A DNA stretch of 64,000 nt from Pseudomonadota bacterium (GTDB lineage Bacteria > Pseudomonadota > Gammaproteobacteria > Acidiferrobacterales > Acidiferrobacteraceae): NCBI GenBank assembly GCA_021785035.1, contig JAJYGP010000018.1:1-64000 (forward strand), in the 5' to 3' direction. Made by a program: the position numbers and the translations under genes. Each line of letters opens with the position of its first letter. The stretch's first letter is position 1. Shown here piece by piece: positions 1 to 8,162 of the stretch. Under the pieces are notes generated by a model. It saw only the letters and a program-made list of their open reading frames with translations. It did not search any database and had not been told where the DNA came from.

Positions 1-60
1 GGGGCGACCATGTACGAGAGCCGGCGCACGCTTGCGCATGGCTTGAAGGGCCCATCGCAT

Positions 61-1218
61 TTAGAGAGACATCTGACCGAAGGGTACTGCCAGCGCAAGA
101 GCGTTATCCGTTCCCGGCATGCTCCTATGCAGCACGCCGTAGCGGATAGTCGAAAGCGCTGGTGCCAGCCGTGAGGTTTCGCGGCTCTCGAAGCGCGCGG
201 CCTCCAAGCGCCCCATTGGTTGGGTCGCACGAGCCATCGTTCCACCCATGGCGCTGTTCCTTTCCCGGGGCGGCATACCATGCAAAAGGGCCGCTGCCGC
301 AATCAGTACCGCCGTAAGAAAGACGGTCTCGATGGTCACAGAGCGGCGCAGACGGGATAGCGCCTGAGCGCCCGTTTTGTCGGTGGCCCCCGGAATGGCC
401 TTCTGTTTATCGCTTGCCGCACGGATCTGGGGCACGAATACGAAACGGTTAGTGGCGCCGAGAGCCACGGCTATGGCCACAAGCCCAAGCTTTACGAGCA
501 GAATATGGCCATAGGCTGAATGGAATAATGGGGCGAAGCCCCCCAGGTAGTGATAGGCGGAAAGAATACCTGTGACGAGAATAGCGGCCAGCGCGACCGC
601 CGCGACAAAGGACAGCCTTTCCACCAAGGCGCGGCGGATCGTTGGCGCAAGCGGCGCCTGGGGCAAGGAGGGGAAGATGGCAACGGTCGTTGCGAATAAC
701 CCACCAGCCCAGATCGAGGCAAAGATCAGGTGTACCCAATCCACCCATTCCGGAGCGGTCCATTGGCCTTGGTCGGCGGGATGGCCGGTCGCGCTGCGGG
801 TAAAGGCGATCACGGCGGTGGCCAGAAAGACCCCGTAGGCAGCGCGGTGATGGCTGGGCCTGCGGCTCATGAGCCACGCGACCCAAGCTACGATCAGCAT
901 CATGGGCCGTACCATCCAGATGTGACCGAACGAGGTTTCGTGTACGACCAAAGGTAGCCAGTGGCCAAGGTCGTGCAGCGGTTGGCGACTCATTTCCAGA
1001 GTGCGTCCAACGAGAAGCAACAGACTGCTCGCGGTCAGCACGCCGAGACTGGCCCCGGTCAGGCGCCAAAGGGGGCGATGAAAGCATTCGCGCGCCCCCT
1101 CGGGGATAATCCAAAGGCCGGCCGCTACGCTGCCGATTACGGCGGCAAGCGCTATGATGTCAAACGCGCTGATGGCGATATAGGGTAGGTGAGATGGCAC
1201 GGGTCTAGCCTCCGACAC
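61..1218 (-). CDS. copD: CopD family copper resistance membrane protein
   Basis: An inner-membrane protein of 385 residues with about eight hydrophobic segments and the histidine-containing transmembrane pattern of CopD (for example EWVDWVHLIFASIWAGGLF near residue 157). CopD proteins work with periplasmic CopC in copper movement or tolerance. The start is a GTG that overlaps the 3' end of copC by 14 bp, so the two are translationally linked. The last 70 or so residues after the final membrane segment are polar and unlike the core family, so the C-terminal tail may be lineage-specific. Confidence in the family is high; the direction of copper transport cannot be read from sequence. Confidence 0.85.
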   Translation of the reverse strand: MSEARPVPSHLPYIAISAFDIIALAAVIGSVAAGLWIIPEGARECFHRPLWRLTGASLGVLTASSLLLLVGRTLEMSRQPLHDLGHWLPLVVHETSFGHIWMVRPMMLIVAWVAWLMSRRPSHHRAAYGVFLATAVIAFTRSATGHPADQGQWTAPEWVDWVHLIFASIWAGGLFATTVAIFPSLPQAPLAPTIRRALVERLSFVAAVALAAILVTGILSAYHYLGGFAPLFHSAYGHILLVKLGLVAIAVALGATNRFVFVPQIRAASDKQKAIPGATDKTGAQALSRLRRSVTIETVFLTAVLIAAAALLHGMPPRERNSAMGGTMARATQPMGRLEAARFESRETSRLAPALSTIRYGVLHRSMPGTDNALALAVPFGQMSL

Positions 1219-1582
1219 GGAACATGTAATGACCTTCTGTATGGTGGCCGTCGACCGCCACCACGCTCCAGTAGACGCGGTATTTACCCGGTCCCAAGGG
1301 CTTTACGGTTGTTTCCAGCAGTCGATCATGGCTCCCGGACACGACATGGCCACGCCCCTGACTTACGAGTTGTCCGGCAGCGTTTTTGACGAGGAGCGAG
1401 CAAAAAAGCGCTTCAAGCCCGGCATCGAACCAAATACGGACATGATGGGGCGCGGTCTTCACGGTGGCGCCGACACGGGGCCGCGACCGATCGGGGAAGG
1501 CGTGCGCGGATGCGACCACTGGGAAAAGACACGCGAAAAGCGCGATCGAGCATACATGTCTTGTTGGTAATCTGAGCATCAT
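1205..1582 (-). CDS. copC: CopC domain periplasmic copper-binding protein
   Basis: A 125-residue exported protein: an N-terminal signal peptide ending near VASA, then a mature N-terminus beginning with histidine (HAFPDRSRPRVG), as in CopC/YobA proteins, where that histidine is a Cu(II) ligand. The C-terminal DGHHTEGHYMFRVG is the other hallmark of the fold. It should bind copper in the periplasm and pass it to CopD. The ATG overlaps the stop of the upstream gene by 4 bp (ATGA), so it sits in the middle of a three-gene copper operon. Confidence 0.88.
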   Translation of the reverse strand: MMLRLPTRHVCSIALFACLFPVVASAHAFPDRSRPRVGATVKTAPHHVRIWFDAGLEALFCSLLVKNAAGQLVSQGRGHVVSGSHDRLLETTVKPLGPGKYRVYWSVVAVDGHHTEGHYMFRVGG

Positions 1583-2490
1583 GCGGGTGATCCTTGGGTG
1601 GTGGAAAAGAGCGGTGCCCCCAGCGTATGGGGAAAAATATCATCGAGATAGAAGCCGACGCCCACTATGACCCCAATCCCCCGGCCGCTCGCTCGATTGA
1701 TCGGAAGTGTCGCCTCGATGCCCACTTGCCCATAATGTCCGATCCAGATGAGGCCTGGATCGATTGTGCCGATCGTCTGCCCGGCATACGGTCCGCTCGT
1801 ATAGGTCTGCATCGGGAATTCCACGAGCGGCACGAGGTTATTGAAAGGCGCATGCAGGCCGATATCGCGCACGTAGGACTGAAGGTAGGGCAGGCTGTAT
1901 TGCACGGATAATCCCCAGTCGACGGATCTCGGGACATAGGCCGCGGAAGGGATATTCGCGGCCACCATGCCCGTTACGGCGAACGGGCGCAGTAGTTTGA
2001 TCGCGCTGGGGAGATCGCCAAGGCCGCGCCCAAACAACAGTGTCGGAGAAAAGACCGAGTAAGGTTCACCAACCCCGGGGCTGCCGGTGTCGTTAAGCGA
2101 TTCGTTCAGGGCCCCTGTGATCAACGTCTCTTCGCTGTCGCTCTTCCATAGGAGGCCGCTCAGGCCCACCAGCGCGTTGCCATAGCCCGCTGGCGCGCCC
2201 TGTCCGGTGGTGGCTTGGTAGCTGCCCCCGATACTCAATGCCAGCCCTTTGACGATGGTCTTGGATTCCGTGGCAGAGGTGATCGAGGTGTAGGGGGCCG
2301 GGCCACCTGGCGTGCCGCTCAAGGCCGCCCGACCATAATCGAGATCGAATTCGTCGGTCACCCCGGGGTCGGAAAAGGTGAGGGTCCCGGGAAAGACGCG
2401 CATGCCAGCGATGGCATGCGCCTGGGCATTTGCGATGAGTGCGCGCACAAAAAGTACCGCAACCAGGGCGGCGTATCGTCGGATCGACAT
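1579..2490 (-). CDS. Exported outer-membrane-like protein of the copper operon
   Basis: A 303-residue protein with a signal peptide ending around AQAHA and a mature part rich in alternating polar/aromatic and Gly/Ser segments, ending with a phenylalanine-containing strand (VGVGFYLDDIFPH). This looks like a medium-size beta-barrel, perhaps related to transporter proteins such as the MetA-type family, but I do not recognise it firmly. I prefer the internal ATG at 2490 (MSIRRYAALV) to the upstream TTG because it follows a TTTGGGGA ribosome site and gives a clean signal peptide. It is first in an operon with copC and copD, which suggests a role in copper or other metal passage across the outer membrane (inference). 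Confidence 0.6.
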   Translation of the reverse strand: MSIRRYAALVAVLFVRALIANAQAHAIAGMRVFPGTLTFSDPGVTDEFDLDYGRAALSGTPGGPAPYTSITSATESKTIVKGLALSIGGSYQATTGQGAPAGYGNALVGLSGLLWKSDSEETLITGALNESLNDTGSPGVGEPYSVFSPTLLFGRGLGDLPSAIKLLRPFAVTGMVAANIPSAAYVPRSVDWGLSVQYSLPYLQSYVRDIGLHAPFNNLVPLVEFPMQTYTSGPYAGQTIGTIDPGLIWIGHYGQVGIEATLPINRASGRGIGVIVGVGFYLDDIFPHTLGAPLFSTTQGSPA

Positions 2491-3193
2491 AAAGTGATTC
2501 CCCAAAGGTGGTATGAGCCTGTTTTTATCGGCTGTGCGACTTTATCGCCGGGACCTTCGACAGCGAGCTCGGCGATTTTGTTCCCGGGCCGAGAAAAGCG
2601 CAAATGCGGGGTTTGGGCGCGGCACGCGGTAATGATGGGGTAATGATAGGGGGCTGCTTCCTATGTCTCGACCAAGGTCACGGCATCTCCCGCCCTCCCC
2701 GGTCTCTGGAGGGGATTGCTCTGGGATTTTCCTCTCCACAGCCTGTGCAGCATGCCATCTATCAGTTTAATAGCGACACGTCTCTGGCGCGCCGCTGCCA
2801 TAATCTCACAAATTTCCTTAGTCGGGTACCTTGGGGCGTCCTGTTCCCACGTGCGTTAGATGGAAAAAAGCGATAGGTGTGTGCCTACCCGATTCTTTGC
2901 TCGGGGGCTGCGCATCTTCGGTGAGATGCAGGCTCTAGAGCAGCTGCCGGATACGTCTCCTGGTGATATTGGTCTTGGCGAATGGATGGGCGCTTACCTA
3001 AGCGCGTGGGCGGCAAGCCCGGCGGTTCCTCGGAAGCGTTTTGACCGGCATTTTCACGGGGCTCTGCTCCTTATGCCGATGCTCAAGATAGCCCTTGCTG
3101 GAGGGGTTGCTACCCAACTCGCCGTTCCGCCCGGGAAGCAGCAGGGATAGCCCTTTGGACGCCCGGGCGCATCCATAGTCGCGTCTCGATCTG
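2491..3193. other. Intergenic, no gene recognised
   Basis: About 700 bp between the copper operon and the end of the Hyf-like operon. The ORFs here (for example 2604-2876 and 2860-3150 on the plus strand) have no recognisable motif and no good ribosome site. A short direct repeat GGTAATGAT occurs twice near 2629-2648. The copper operon promoter must lie in the left part. Confidence 0.4.
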
Positions 3194-3511
3194 TCAGTCG
3201 CAGTTGCACTGGGCTTGCCAGCGAATGATGTGGCCGGGCGGCACCATCTTCTGAAGCCGTGGCAGGATGGCGTCGATGGTCGCCGGTTCATCAAAAAATT
3301 CGAGAACAAGAGGGAGGTGCACAGCGACACGCAAGAGGTCCGCGGAGTGCACGGCCCCTTGGGCGCCAAACCCCGCGATACCCCGAAATACCGTCACGCC
3401 ATGGACTTTATGCTGGTCGTGCAAGAATTCGAATATTTCGTGCATGAGGCCATGCCCTTCAAATTTATCGCCTTCCTTTATGTAGATTCGAACGACCGAG
3501 ATATCTTTCAT
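3194..3511 (-). CDS. DUF190 family protein
   Basis: A 105-residue protein starting MKDISVVRIYIKEGDKFEG and ending in a PII-like alpha/beta pattern, typical of DUF190 (UPF0166). The family is predicted to be small, cytoplasmic and trimeric, and it is often encoded beside crcB fluoride channel genes; its function is not established. Here it follows crcB by 8 bp on the same strand and is the last gene of the long minus-strand operon, which supports a role as partner or regulator of the channel (inference). Confidence 0.85.
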   Translation of the reverse strand: MKDISVVRIYIKEGDKFEGHGLMHEIFEFLHDQHKVHGVTVFRGIAGFGAQGAVHSADLLRVAVHLPLVLEFFDEPATIDAILPRLQKMVPPGHIIRWQAQCNCD

Positions 3512-3519
3512 AGGTCACC

Positions 3520-3894
3520 TTAAATATTGCGAGCTATCCACGCGCCGCCGATCGCGGCCCCAATACCCAGTATATTCGACGCCCCGATGTATAATGCCGC
3601 TTTTAATGCCTCCCCATCTTGTAATAGCACCAAGTTCTCCAGGGCAAACGTCGAAAATGTCGTATAAGTTCCTATGCCGCCGACAAGGATTCCTGCGCGT
3701 AGGCTCGGAGCCATACTAATACGATCCAGCGTCTCAAAAAACAGGAATCCCATAAGAAAGGACCCCAGAACGTTAATCGATAATGTCGCCCAAGGAAACG
3801 CGCGGCCAAAAACTTCCTGGACCAAAATACTTTGGCCATAGCGTGCCCACGCCCCTAGGATCGCAAAACCCGCAATAGTTATCCATGTCCACAT
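3520..3894 (-). CDS. crcB: CrcB/Fluc fluoride channel (copy 1)
   Basis: A 124-residue, four-helix membrane protein with the family signatures GAWARYG, INVLGSFLMGF and GGIGTYTTFSTF. Such proteins form dual-topology dimers that export fluoride passively. The gene has a GGAGGG ribosome site and starts 30 bp downstream of the hyfB-like stop, so it appears to be co-transcribed with the redox complex and DUF190. A second crcB lies at 34380-34757. No fluoride riboswitch consensus was found upstream. Confidence 0.92.
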   Translation of the reverse strand: MWTWITIAGFAILGAWARYGQSILVQEVFGRAFPWATLSINVLGSFLMGFLFFETLDRISMAPSLRAGILVGGIGTYTTFSTFALENLVLLQDGEALKAALYIGASNILGIGAAIGGAWIARNI

Positions 3895-3924
3895 GGTCTC
3901 TTAACCCTCCTATTATGCACTGAG

Positions 3925-5910
3925 TTACCAAAAAACCGACATCAGAATAAGGAGTAATGCGACTCCGATATAGGCGAGATAGGCATTCATAGAACCCATC
4001 TGAAGAACGCTGATGCGTAAAGCGAGGGTGCGCACAAAGCGCGTCACCGGCTCAAAAATCGTCGGGCCAAAGAGTGGGGCTTGGCTGTATTCAAAGCGCA
4101 AGGCCTTGATGAAATACGGGCGCTTCTCTATCCGGCGCTCAGTTACGGTGCGCGATCGGTAGATGAAATCATAAAACTGGCGGAGCGCGTTTGAGTAGGC
4201 GAGTGCTGTGGTGGCGCTTGCGGCGGGTAAGGTCCGCAGGCCGTGGGCCCAGACTGGTGTGCGTTTATGTCCTGATCGTAAGCCCCATGCCAGGAGACCG
4301 AGAGGCAAAAGTGCCAAAAGTGGCCCCACGAAAACAAGAAGTGTCGGTGAGATAAAGGCAAACGACGGCGTAAGTGGTACAAGAATGACGCCGCGAACCA
4401 TGAGCGAAGCGACGCTTCGCAGGCCGTCCGAACTGCCGGTGGCAAGCGCCTGAAGCCACCAAGGCATGCCGACGGCATAGCCCAGAACCGCAAGACCGAG
4501 ACCGAGGATGGCGATCCTTCGCACGCCGTGGGTGGGTGTCCCGCTGATTCCATTTTTACCAAGCAACCCGACACCAAAGACCTTAGTCAGGGTCGCTAAA
4601 GCGATGGCCGCCGTCAGCGCCACACCCGCGCCGCCAAAGGCCAGAGCGAGCCGCGCACCGATGCCATGGAGCTGGAAATCCTGAAAGATGGTCTGAAAGA
4701 GATACCATTCACTTACAAACCCCGCTTGCGGCGGCAATGCGACAAGACTCATGGCCGCGCACAGCGCCCCGATTCCTATTGTCCATGGGCTCAGCGCCAG
4801 CAGCCGACTTTGGGCGATCTGGTAGTGACCACGAGCTTCGTAGACATGGTCTGCGGTCAGCATTAAGGCGCCCTTAGCGAGGCTGTGACCGCCCAGTTGG
4901 AGAAGGCCCACGGTAAACGCAAATCCCGCCAGCAGAGAGAGATGTTCGCTCCGGAACAGCACCGCGGCCCCTAAGGCGACGACCGCAAGTCCGCTATTTT
5001 CAGCCGAGGAGAACGCAAGCAGCCGCCGCCAGTCTTCCTGCTGGAACGCATAGAGAATGGCCAGGATGGCCGTGAGGGTGCCGCTTATCACTATCACTTC
5101 GCCAAAGGCGGTCAGGGCCGAGAAGTGTGGTACCCACCGTAAAACGGCGCGCGCCAGTGCAAGCCACGCGACGTTCAAGACGACACCGGACAAGATGGCA
5201 CCACTTGCTCCGCTACCACTGCCATAGGCGCCCGGGTACCACTCGTAGAACGGGAGGATCCCCAGTTTAGCGCCAAAACCTACGAGGAATAAAAGCCCTA
5301 CGAAAAAAATTAGGACCGGCGAAGCGTTTGCGAAGGCCCCGGGCCAGGTCGAAAATTCGGGATGGGAGGAGCCGACGATCAGGATTGCAGCCAAGATGGC
5401 GACCGCCCCCACTTCGAGTAAGGCCAACATAAAAAACACTGCCCGGCCGTTTCGGAGGATAGGGCTTAGTTGGTCGGCCAACAGCATGACGGCCCCGCCA
5501 AGGCTCATGACTTCCCAGGCGATCAAAAAGGACACGGCGTCTTGAAGCCCGGCGACACCCAAGGCCCCCAAGAGACAGAGTGCCGCCCCCGTCGTCCAGG
5601 TAGCGGGATGCCGGCCAGGTGGCCCTCCGACCACCGCCATAAAGGCGGGTATAAGCCCCCAGCCCAGTAACCAGATGGCGGCCGGGCTAAGGTGGAACCC
5701 GACGGCCAGATTGGCAGACAGGAAGAGGACATCGGTCCTTGGTGACGCGTGCCCCACCCCGGCTAAGAGGCCGATCAGGGCCGCGCCTATCCCGAGCGCC
5801 AAGAGCGTGCGGCCAAGGAGCGGTTTTGCGATGCTGATCCCGAGCACGGCGGCGACAATCCACAAAAGCGCGGCGAGACTAAGGAGATCACGTTCCATAT
5901 CGGCCCCCAT
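3925..5910 (-). CDS. Proton-translocating membrane subunit, HyfB/NuoL-like
   Basis: A 661-residue polytopic protein of the antiporter-like (Mrp/NuoL/NuoM/NuoN) family. Visible family features are a conserved Lys/Glu-bearing core (TSS-like LIAWEVMSLGG region near residue 130), the KLGILPFYEWYPGAY segment with its conserved lysine, and ENSGLAVVALG near residue 304. Size and order match HyfB/HycC. It should form one proton channel of the complex. The ATG overlaps the upstream small-subunit gene by 23 bp; a second in-frame ATG at 5898 is possible. The C-terminal 60 residues resemble the amphipathic tail and last helix of HyfB. Confidence 0.85.
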   Translation of the reverse strand: MGADMERDLLSLAALLWIVAAVLGISIAKPLLGRTLLALGIGAALIGLLAGVGHASPRTDVLFLSANLAVGFHLSPAAIWLLGWGLIPAFMAVVGGPPGRHPATWTTGAALCLLGALGVAGLQDAVSFLIAWEVMSLGGAVMLLADQLSPILRNGRAVFFMLALLEVGAVAILAAILIVGSSHPEFSTWPGAFANASPVLIFFVGLLFLVGFGAKLGILPFYEWYPGAYGSGSGASGAILSGVVLNVAWLALARAVLRWVPHFSALTAFGEVIVISGTLTAILAILYAFQQEDWRRLLAFSSAENSGLAVVALGAAVLFRSEHLSLLAGFAFTVGLLQLGGHSLAKGALMLTADHVYEARGHYQIAQSRLLALSPWTIGIGALCAAMSLVALPPQAGFVSEWYLFQTIFQDFQLHGIGARLALAFGGAGVALTAAIALATLTKVFGVGLLGKNGISGTPTHGVRRIAILGLGLAVLGYAVGMPWWLQALATGSSDGLRSVASLMVRGVILVPLTPSFAFISPTLLVFVGPLLALLPLGLLAWGLRSGHKRTPVWAHGLRTLPAASATTALAYSNALRQFYDFIYRSRTVTERRIEKRPYFIKALRFEYSQAPLFGPTIFEPVTRFVRTLALRISVLQMGSMNAYLAYIGVALLLILMSVFW

Positions 5911-6679
5911 GCACTCGTGCAGGCATGCGGTCGAGTAGGACGAGGAGGGCGTGGATCAGGGCGGCCGGGTTGGGCGGACAGCCCGGAAGCCAGATATCAA
6001 CCGGGACAAGTCCCCCAAGCCCATGCCCCCCCGCATAATCGCCGTCGACCGGCGCGCCCGATACGGCACAAGTCCCAGTCGCCATCACTAAGCGTGGTTC
6101 AGGCATGGCCGCATAAGCGGCGAGAAGCGGGTCGCGCATCGGGCTTGTCACGGGCCCCGTGACCAGCAAAAGATCGGCAAAGCGTGGCGAGGGAGTGAAA
6201 AAGATACCGAGACGGTGAAGGTTATAGAAGGGGCTATCGAGGGCGGAGAGCTCCGATTCGCAGCCATTGCATGATCCGGCATCGATGTGGCGGATATGTA
6301 GGCTTTTGCGCAAAGAGCGGTCGGCCCGACTTTCTGTACCCCGTTTCGCGAGCGCTTGGGTAGCGCCCCGCACGAGGTCCTCACGATCGCGCGTCGCAAA
6401 GGCCCAATCGCATGTGGATTGGAGCGCCCCTGCGGGGCATGCCTCGACACACAGTTGGCAGGCGATACAGCGACCGTAATCAAGGCCAACTCCCGTCAGG
6501 GCATTGGAGGAAAGGGCGCTCGTGGGACAACTCGTCACGCAGTTTTGGCACGACGACTCACAGCGCGCGGGATCCAAGCGGGGAAGGCCTAGCACTCCGT
6601 CCTGGCCATCCGGGCCCGAATTGGGCCATGAGGTCGCAACTCGCCCCGCTTTCAGTCCAAACCATGTCCATAAGGGCAT
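5888..6679 (-). CDS. Ferredoxin-NuoB fusion, electron-transfer small subunit
   Basis: A 263-residue fusion. Residues about 40-90 carry two ferredoxin-type cluster motifs (CESSCQNCVTSCP, with one extra residue in the first spacing, and CIACQLCVEACP). Residues about 130-255 are a NuoB/HyfI-type small subunit with the four cysteines for a proximal 4Fe-4S cluster (CNGC at 137-140, GTC at 204, GCPPNP at 234). In FHL and Hyf complexes these are two separate proteins (HycF/HyfH and HycG/HyfI). A strong AAGGAGG site precedes the ATG. The protein should pass electrons between a soluble donor or acceptor and the membrane arm. Confidence 0.85.
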   Translation of the reverse strand: MPLWTWFGLKAGRVATSWPNSGPDGQDGVLGLPRLDPARCESSCQNCVTSCPTSALSSNALTGVGLDYGRCIACQLCVEACPAGALQSTCDWAFATRDREDLVRGATQALAKRGTESRADRSLRKSLHIRHIDAGSCNGCESELSALDSPFYNLHRLGIFFTPSPRFADLLLVTGPVTSPMRDPLLAAYAAMPEPRLVMATGTCAVSGAPVDGDYAGGHGLGGLVPVDIWLPGCPPNPAALIHALLVLLDRMPARVHGGRYGT

Positions 6680-6689
6680 TGCGGCCTCC

Positions 6690-8162
6690 TTAACGATCCG
6701 CCCCGGCTATGGTAAGCCCGAAGCTTGCTTCGTTGATGGCGTAATCCATCATGTTGCTGTCGTGTACGGTAAACGGAAACACCCGCCAATTCGAAAACGA
6801 CGGCGACTTGATCTTGACGCGCGTAAGCCGGTCCGCTTCGATGTGCACCGCGTAGTAGAGAGACCCGCGTGGTGTCTCTACCCATCCCAGACCTTCGCCC
6901 GAGACGCTCTTCGCGGCCGTTGTGAGTACCGGCCCCGGCGCGATGAGTGCGGCTGTCTGAATGATCAGCGCGAGAGCCTCGCGCAGGGACTCGGCGCGCA
7001 CCTCGGCCCGAGCCTGCGCATCCCCTAGGGTGCGTACGGGGACTTCAAAACGGAGTTGCGAATAGCCGGCATAAGGGTGGTCCCGGCGCAGATCACGGTC
7101 GAGTCCGGAGGCGCGGGCAACGGGGCCCGTTGCCCCTTGATCAGAGGCCACGTCCCGAGACAGTATTCCTGTGCCTATGAGTCGATCGAGGTAACTTGCG
7201 GTCCGACTGAGACGGCCAAGATAATTGATGCCGTCTCGGCCTATCTTGGTGAGGGCATTACTGAGTCCGGTCACATCAAGATCGCGCCGCAATCCCCCGA
7301 TCGCGAGCACATTGCGTAAGAAGCGCGAGCCCGTGAGACGCCCGTTGATTTGCTTGATCTCTTCTTCGAGCAGGAGGCCTTCGGCGGCGCCGACCTTAAG
7401 GGTCGTGGTTTTGGCTAGCAGCGCAAAATAATGGAAGTGGTTGTAAAGCCTTTCGAGCTCGGCCAGCAAGACCCGCAGAAGGCGGGCGCGTTCCGGCACT
7501 TCTATTCCAAGTGCTGCCTCCACGGCCTGACAGTAGGCAAGTCCGTGGCTTACGCTGCCGACGCCTGAGACTCGCTCGGCCAAGTACACGCCGCGCTCGG
7601 GGGCCATATCTTGGAACCGCCTTTCTAGTCCCCGATGCTTATAGGCCAAGCGCGCGTGGTAATGAATGATGGCCTCGCCTATATACGAGAAATGAAACTC
7701 CCCAGTCTCAAGCACGTCCCCTCGGATCGGACCCCATATGAGGTCTTGGACCTGGTCGGCCTCGATCTCGGGCATGGTCGGGGGGAGGCTTTCCCCCGTC
7801 CAGCGCGGGCAGTCCTTGCCCGGCGCAAGAGGGGGTGCCGAGAGATGGAAGCCCTCGTGTATGAGGAGTGGGTAGGGTTCCGGATGGCCGGCCACGCCGA
7901 TACCTGAGAGCTCCGTCATCTCTCTTTCATACCAGCCCAGCAACGGGGCAATGGGGGCTAGCGATGGCAGGTCCGCGGCCGAAGAGACGCGCAAGAGCAG
8001 AAAAGGCAGGTGCCGGCCTCGATTCACGAGATAGAGGATCTCGGGATCGTTTTGCTGAAAGCGCGCATAGGCCATCTCAAAGCGGCAGCCCTCGGCCAGC
8101 AGTGTCTGGGCCGTGGTGAACAGCGCCGCAGCCGAGAGGCGACGATCCTCACAATCATTCAT
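6690..8162 (-). CDS. NuoCD/HyfG-like large subunit without NiFe ligands
   Basis: A 490-residue protein: an N-terminal NuoC-like domain (about 1-135, ending with a YEREMTELSGI segment) fused to a NuoD/hydrogenase large-subunit domain. Where NiFe hydrogenases have RxCGxC, this has RVSGVGSVSHG (about 197-207). The C-terminal end reads NEASFGLTIAGADR with no DPCxxC, so all four metal-binding cysteines are absent. It is therefore not a hydrogenase catalytic subunit and fits the energy-converting hydrogenase-related (Ehr) group. The ATG at 8162 overlaps the upstream stop by 4 bp; the longer ORF start at 8270 lies inside hyfF and is rejected. Confidence 0.88.
   Translation of the reverse strand: MNDCEDRRLSAAALFTTAQTLLAEGCRFEMAYARFQQNDPEILYLVNRGRHLPFLLLRVSSAADLPSLAPIAPLLGWYEREMTELSGIGVAGHPEPYPLLIHEGFHLSAPPLAPGKDCPRWTGESLPPTMPEIEADQVQDLIWGPIRGDVLETGEFHFSYIGEAIIHYHARLAYKHRGLERRFQDMAPERGVYLAERVSGVGSVSHGLAYCQAVEAALGIEVPERARLLRVLLAELERLYNHFHYFALLAKTTTLKVGAAEGLLLEEEIKQINGRLTGSRFLRNVLAIGGLRRDLDVTGLSNALTKIGRDGINYLGRLSRTASYLDRLIGTGILSRDVASDQGATGPVARASGLDRDLRRDHPYAGYSQLRFEVPVRTLGDAQARAEVRAESLREALALIIQTAALIAPGPVLTTAAKSVSGEGLGWVETPRGSLYYAVHIEADRLTRVKIKSPSFSNWRVFPFTVHDSNMMDYAINEASFGLTIAGADR

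Noticed and set aside
2860-3150. 96-codon plus ORF in the gap before DUF190
   Set aside because: No ribosome site, no family and a shadow ORF opposite; coding support is absent.
3895-3924. Fluoride riboswitch upstream of crcB
   Set aside because: The gap is only 30 bp and holds just the ribosome site; no riboswitch consensus is visible. The gap above copy 2 also lacks it.
6690-8162. Calling the complex a hydrogenase-4 or formate hydrogenlyase
   Set aside because: The large subunit has no CxxC pairs for NiFe, and formate dehydrogenase and Hyp maturation genes are absent here.
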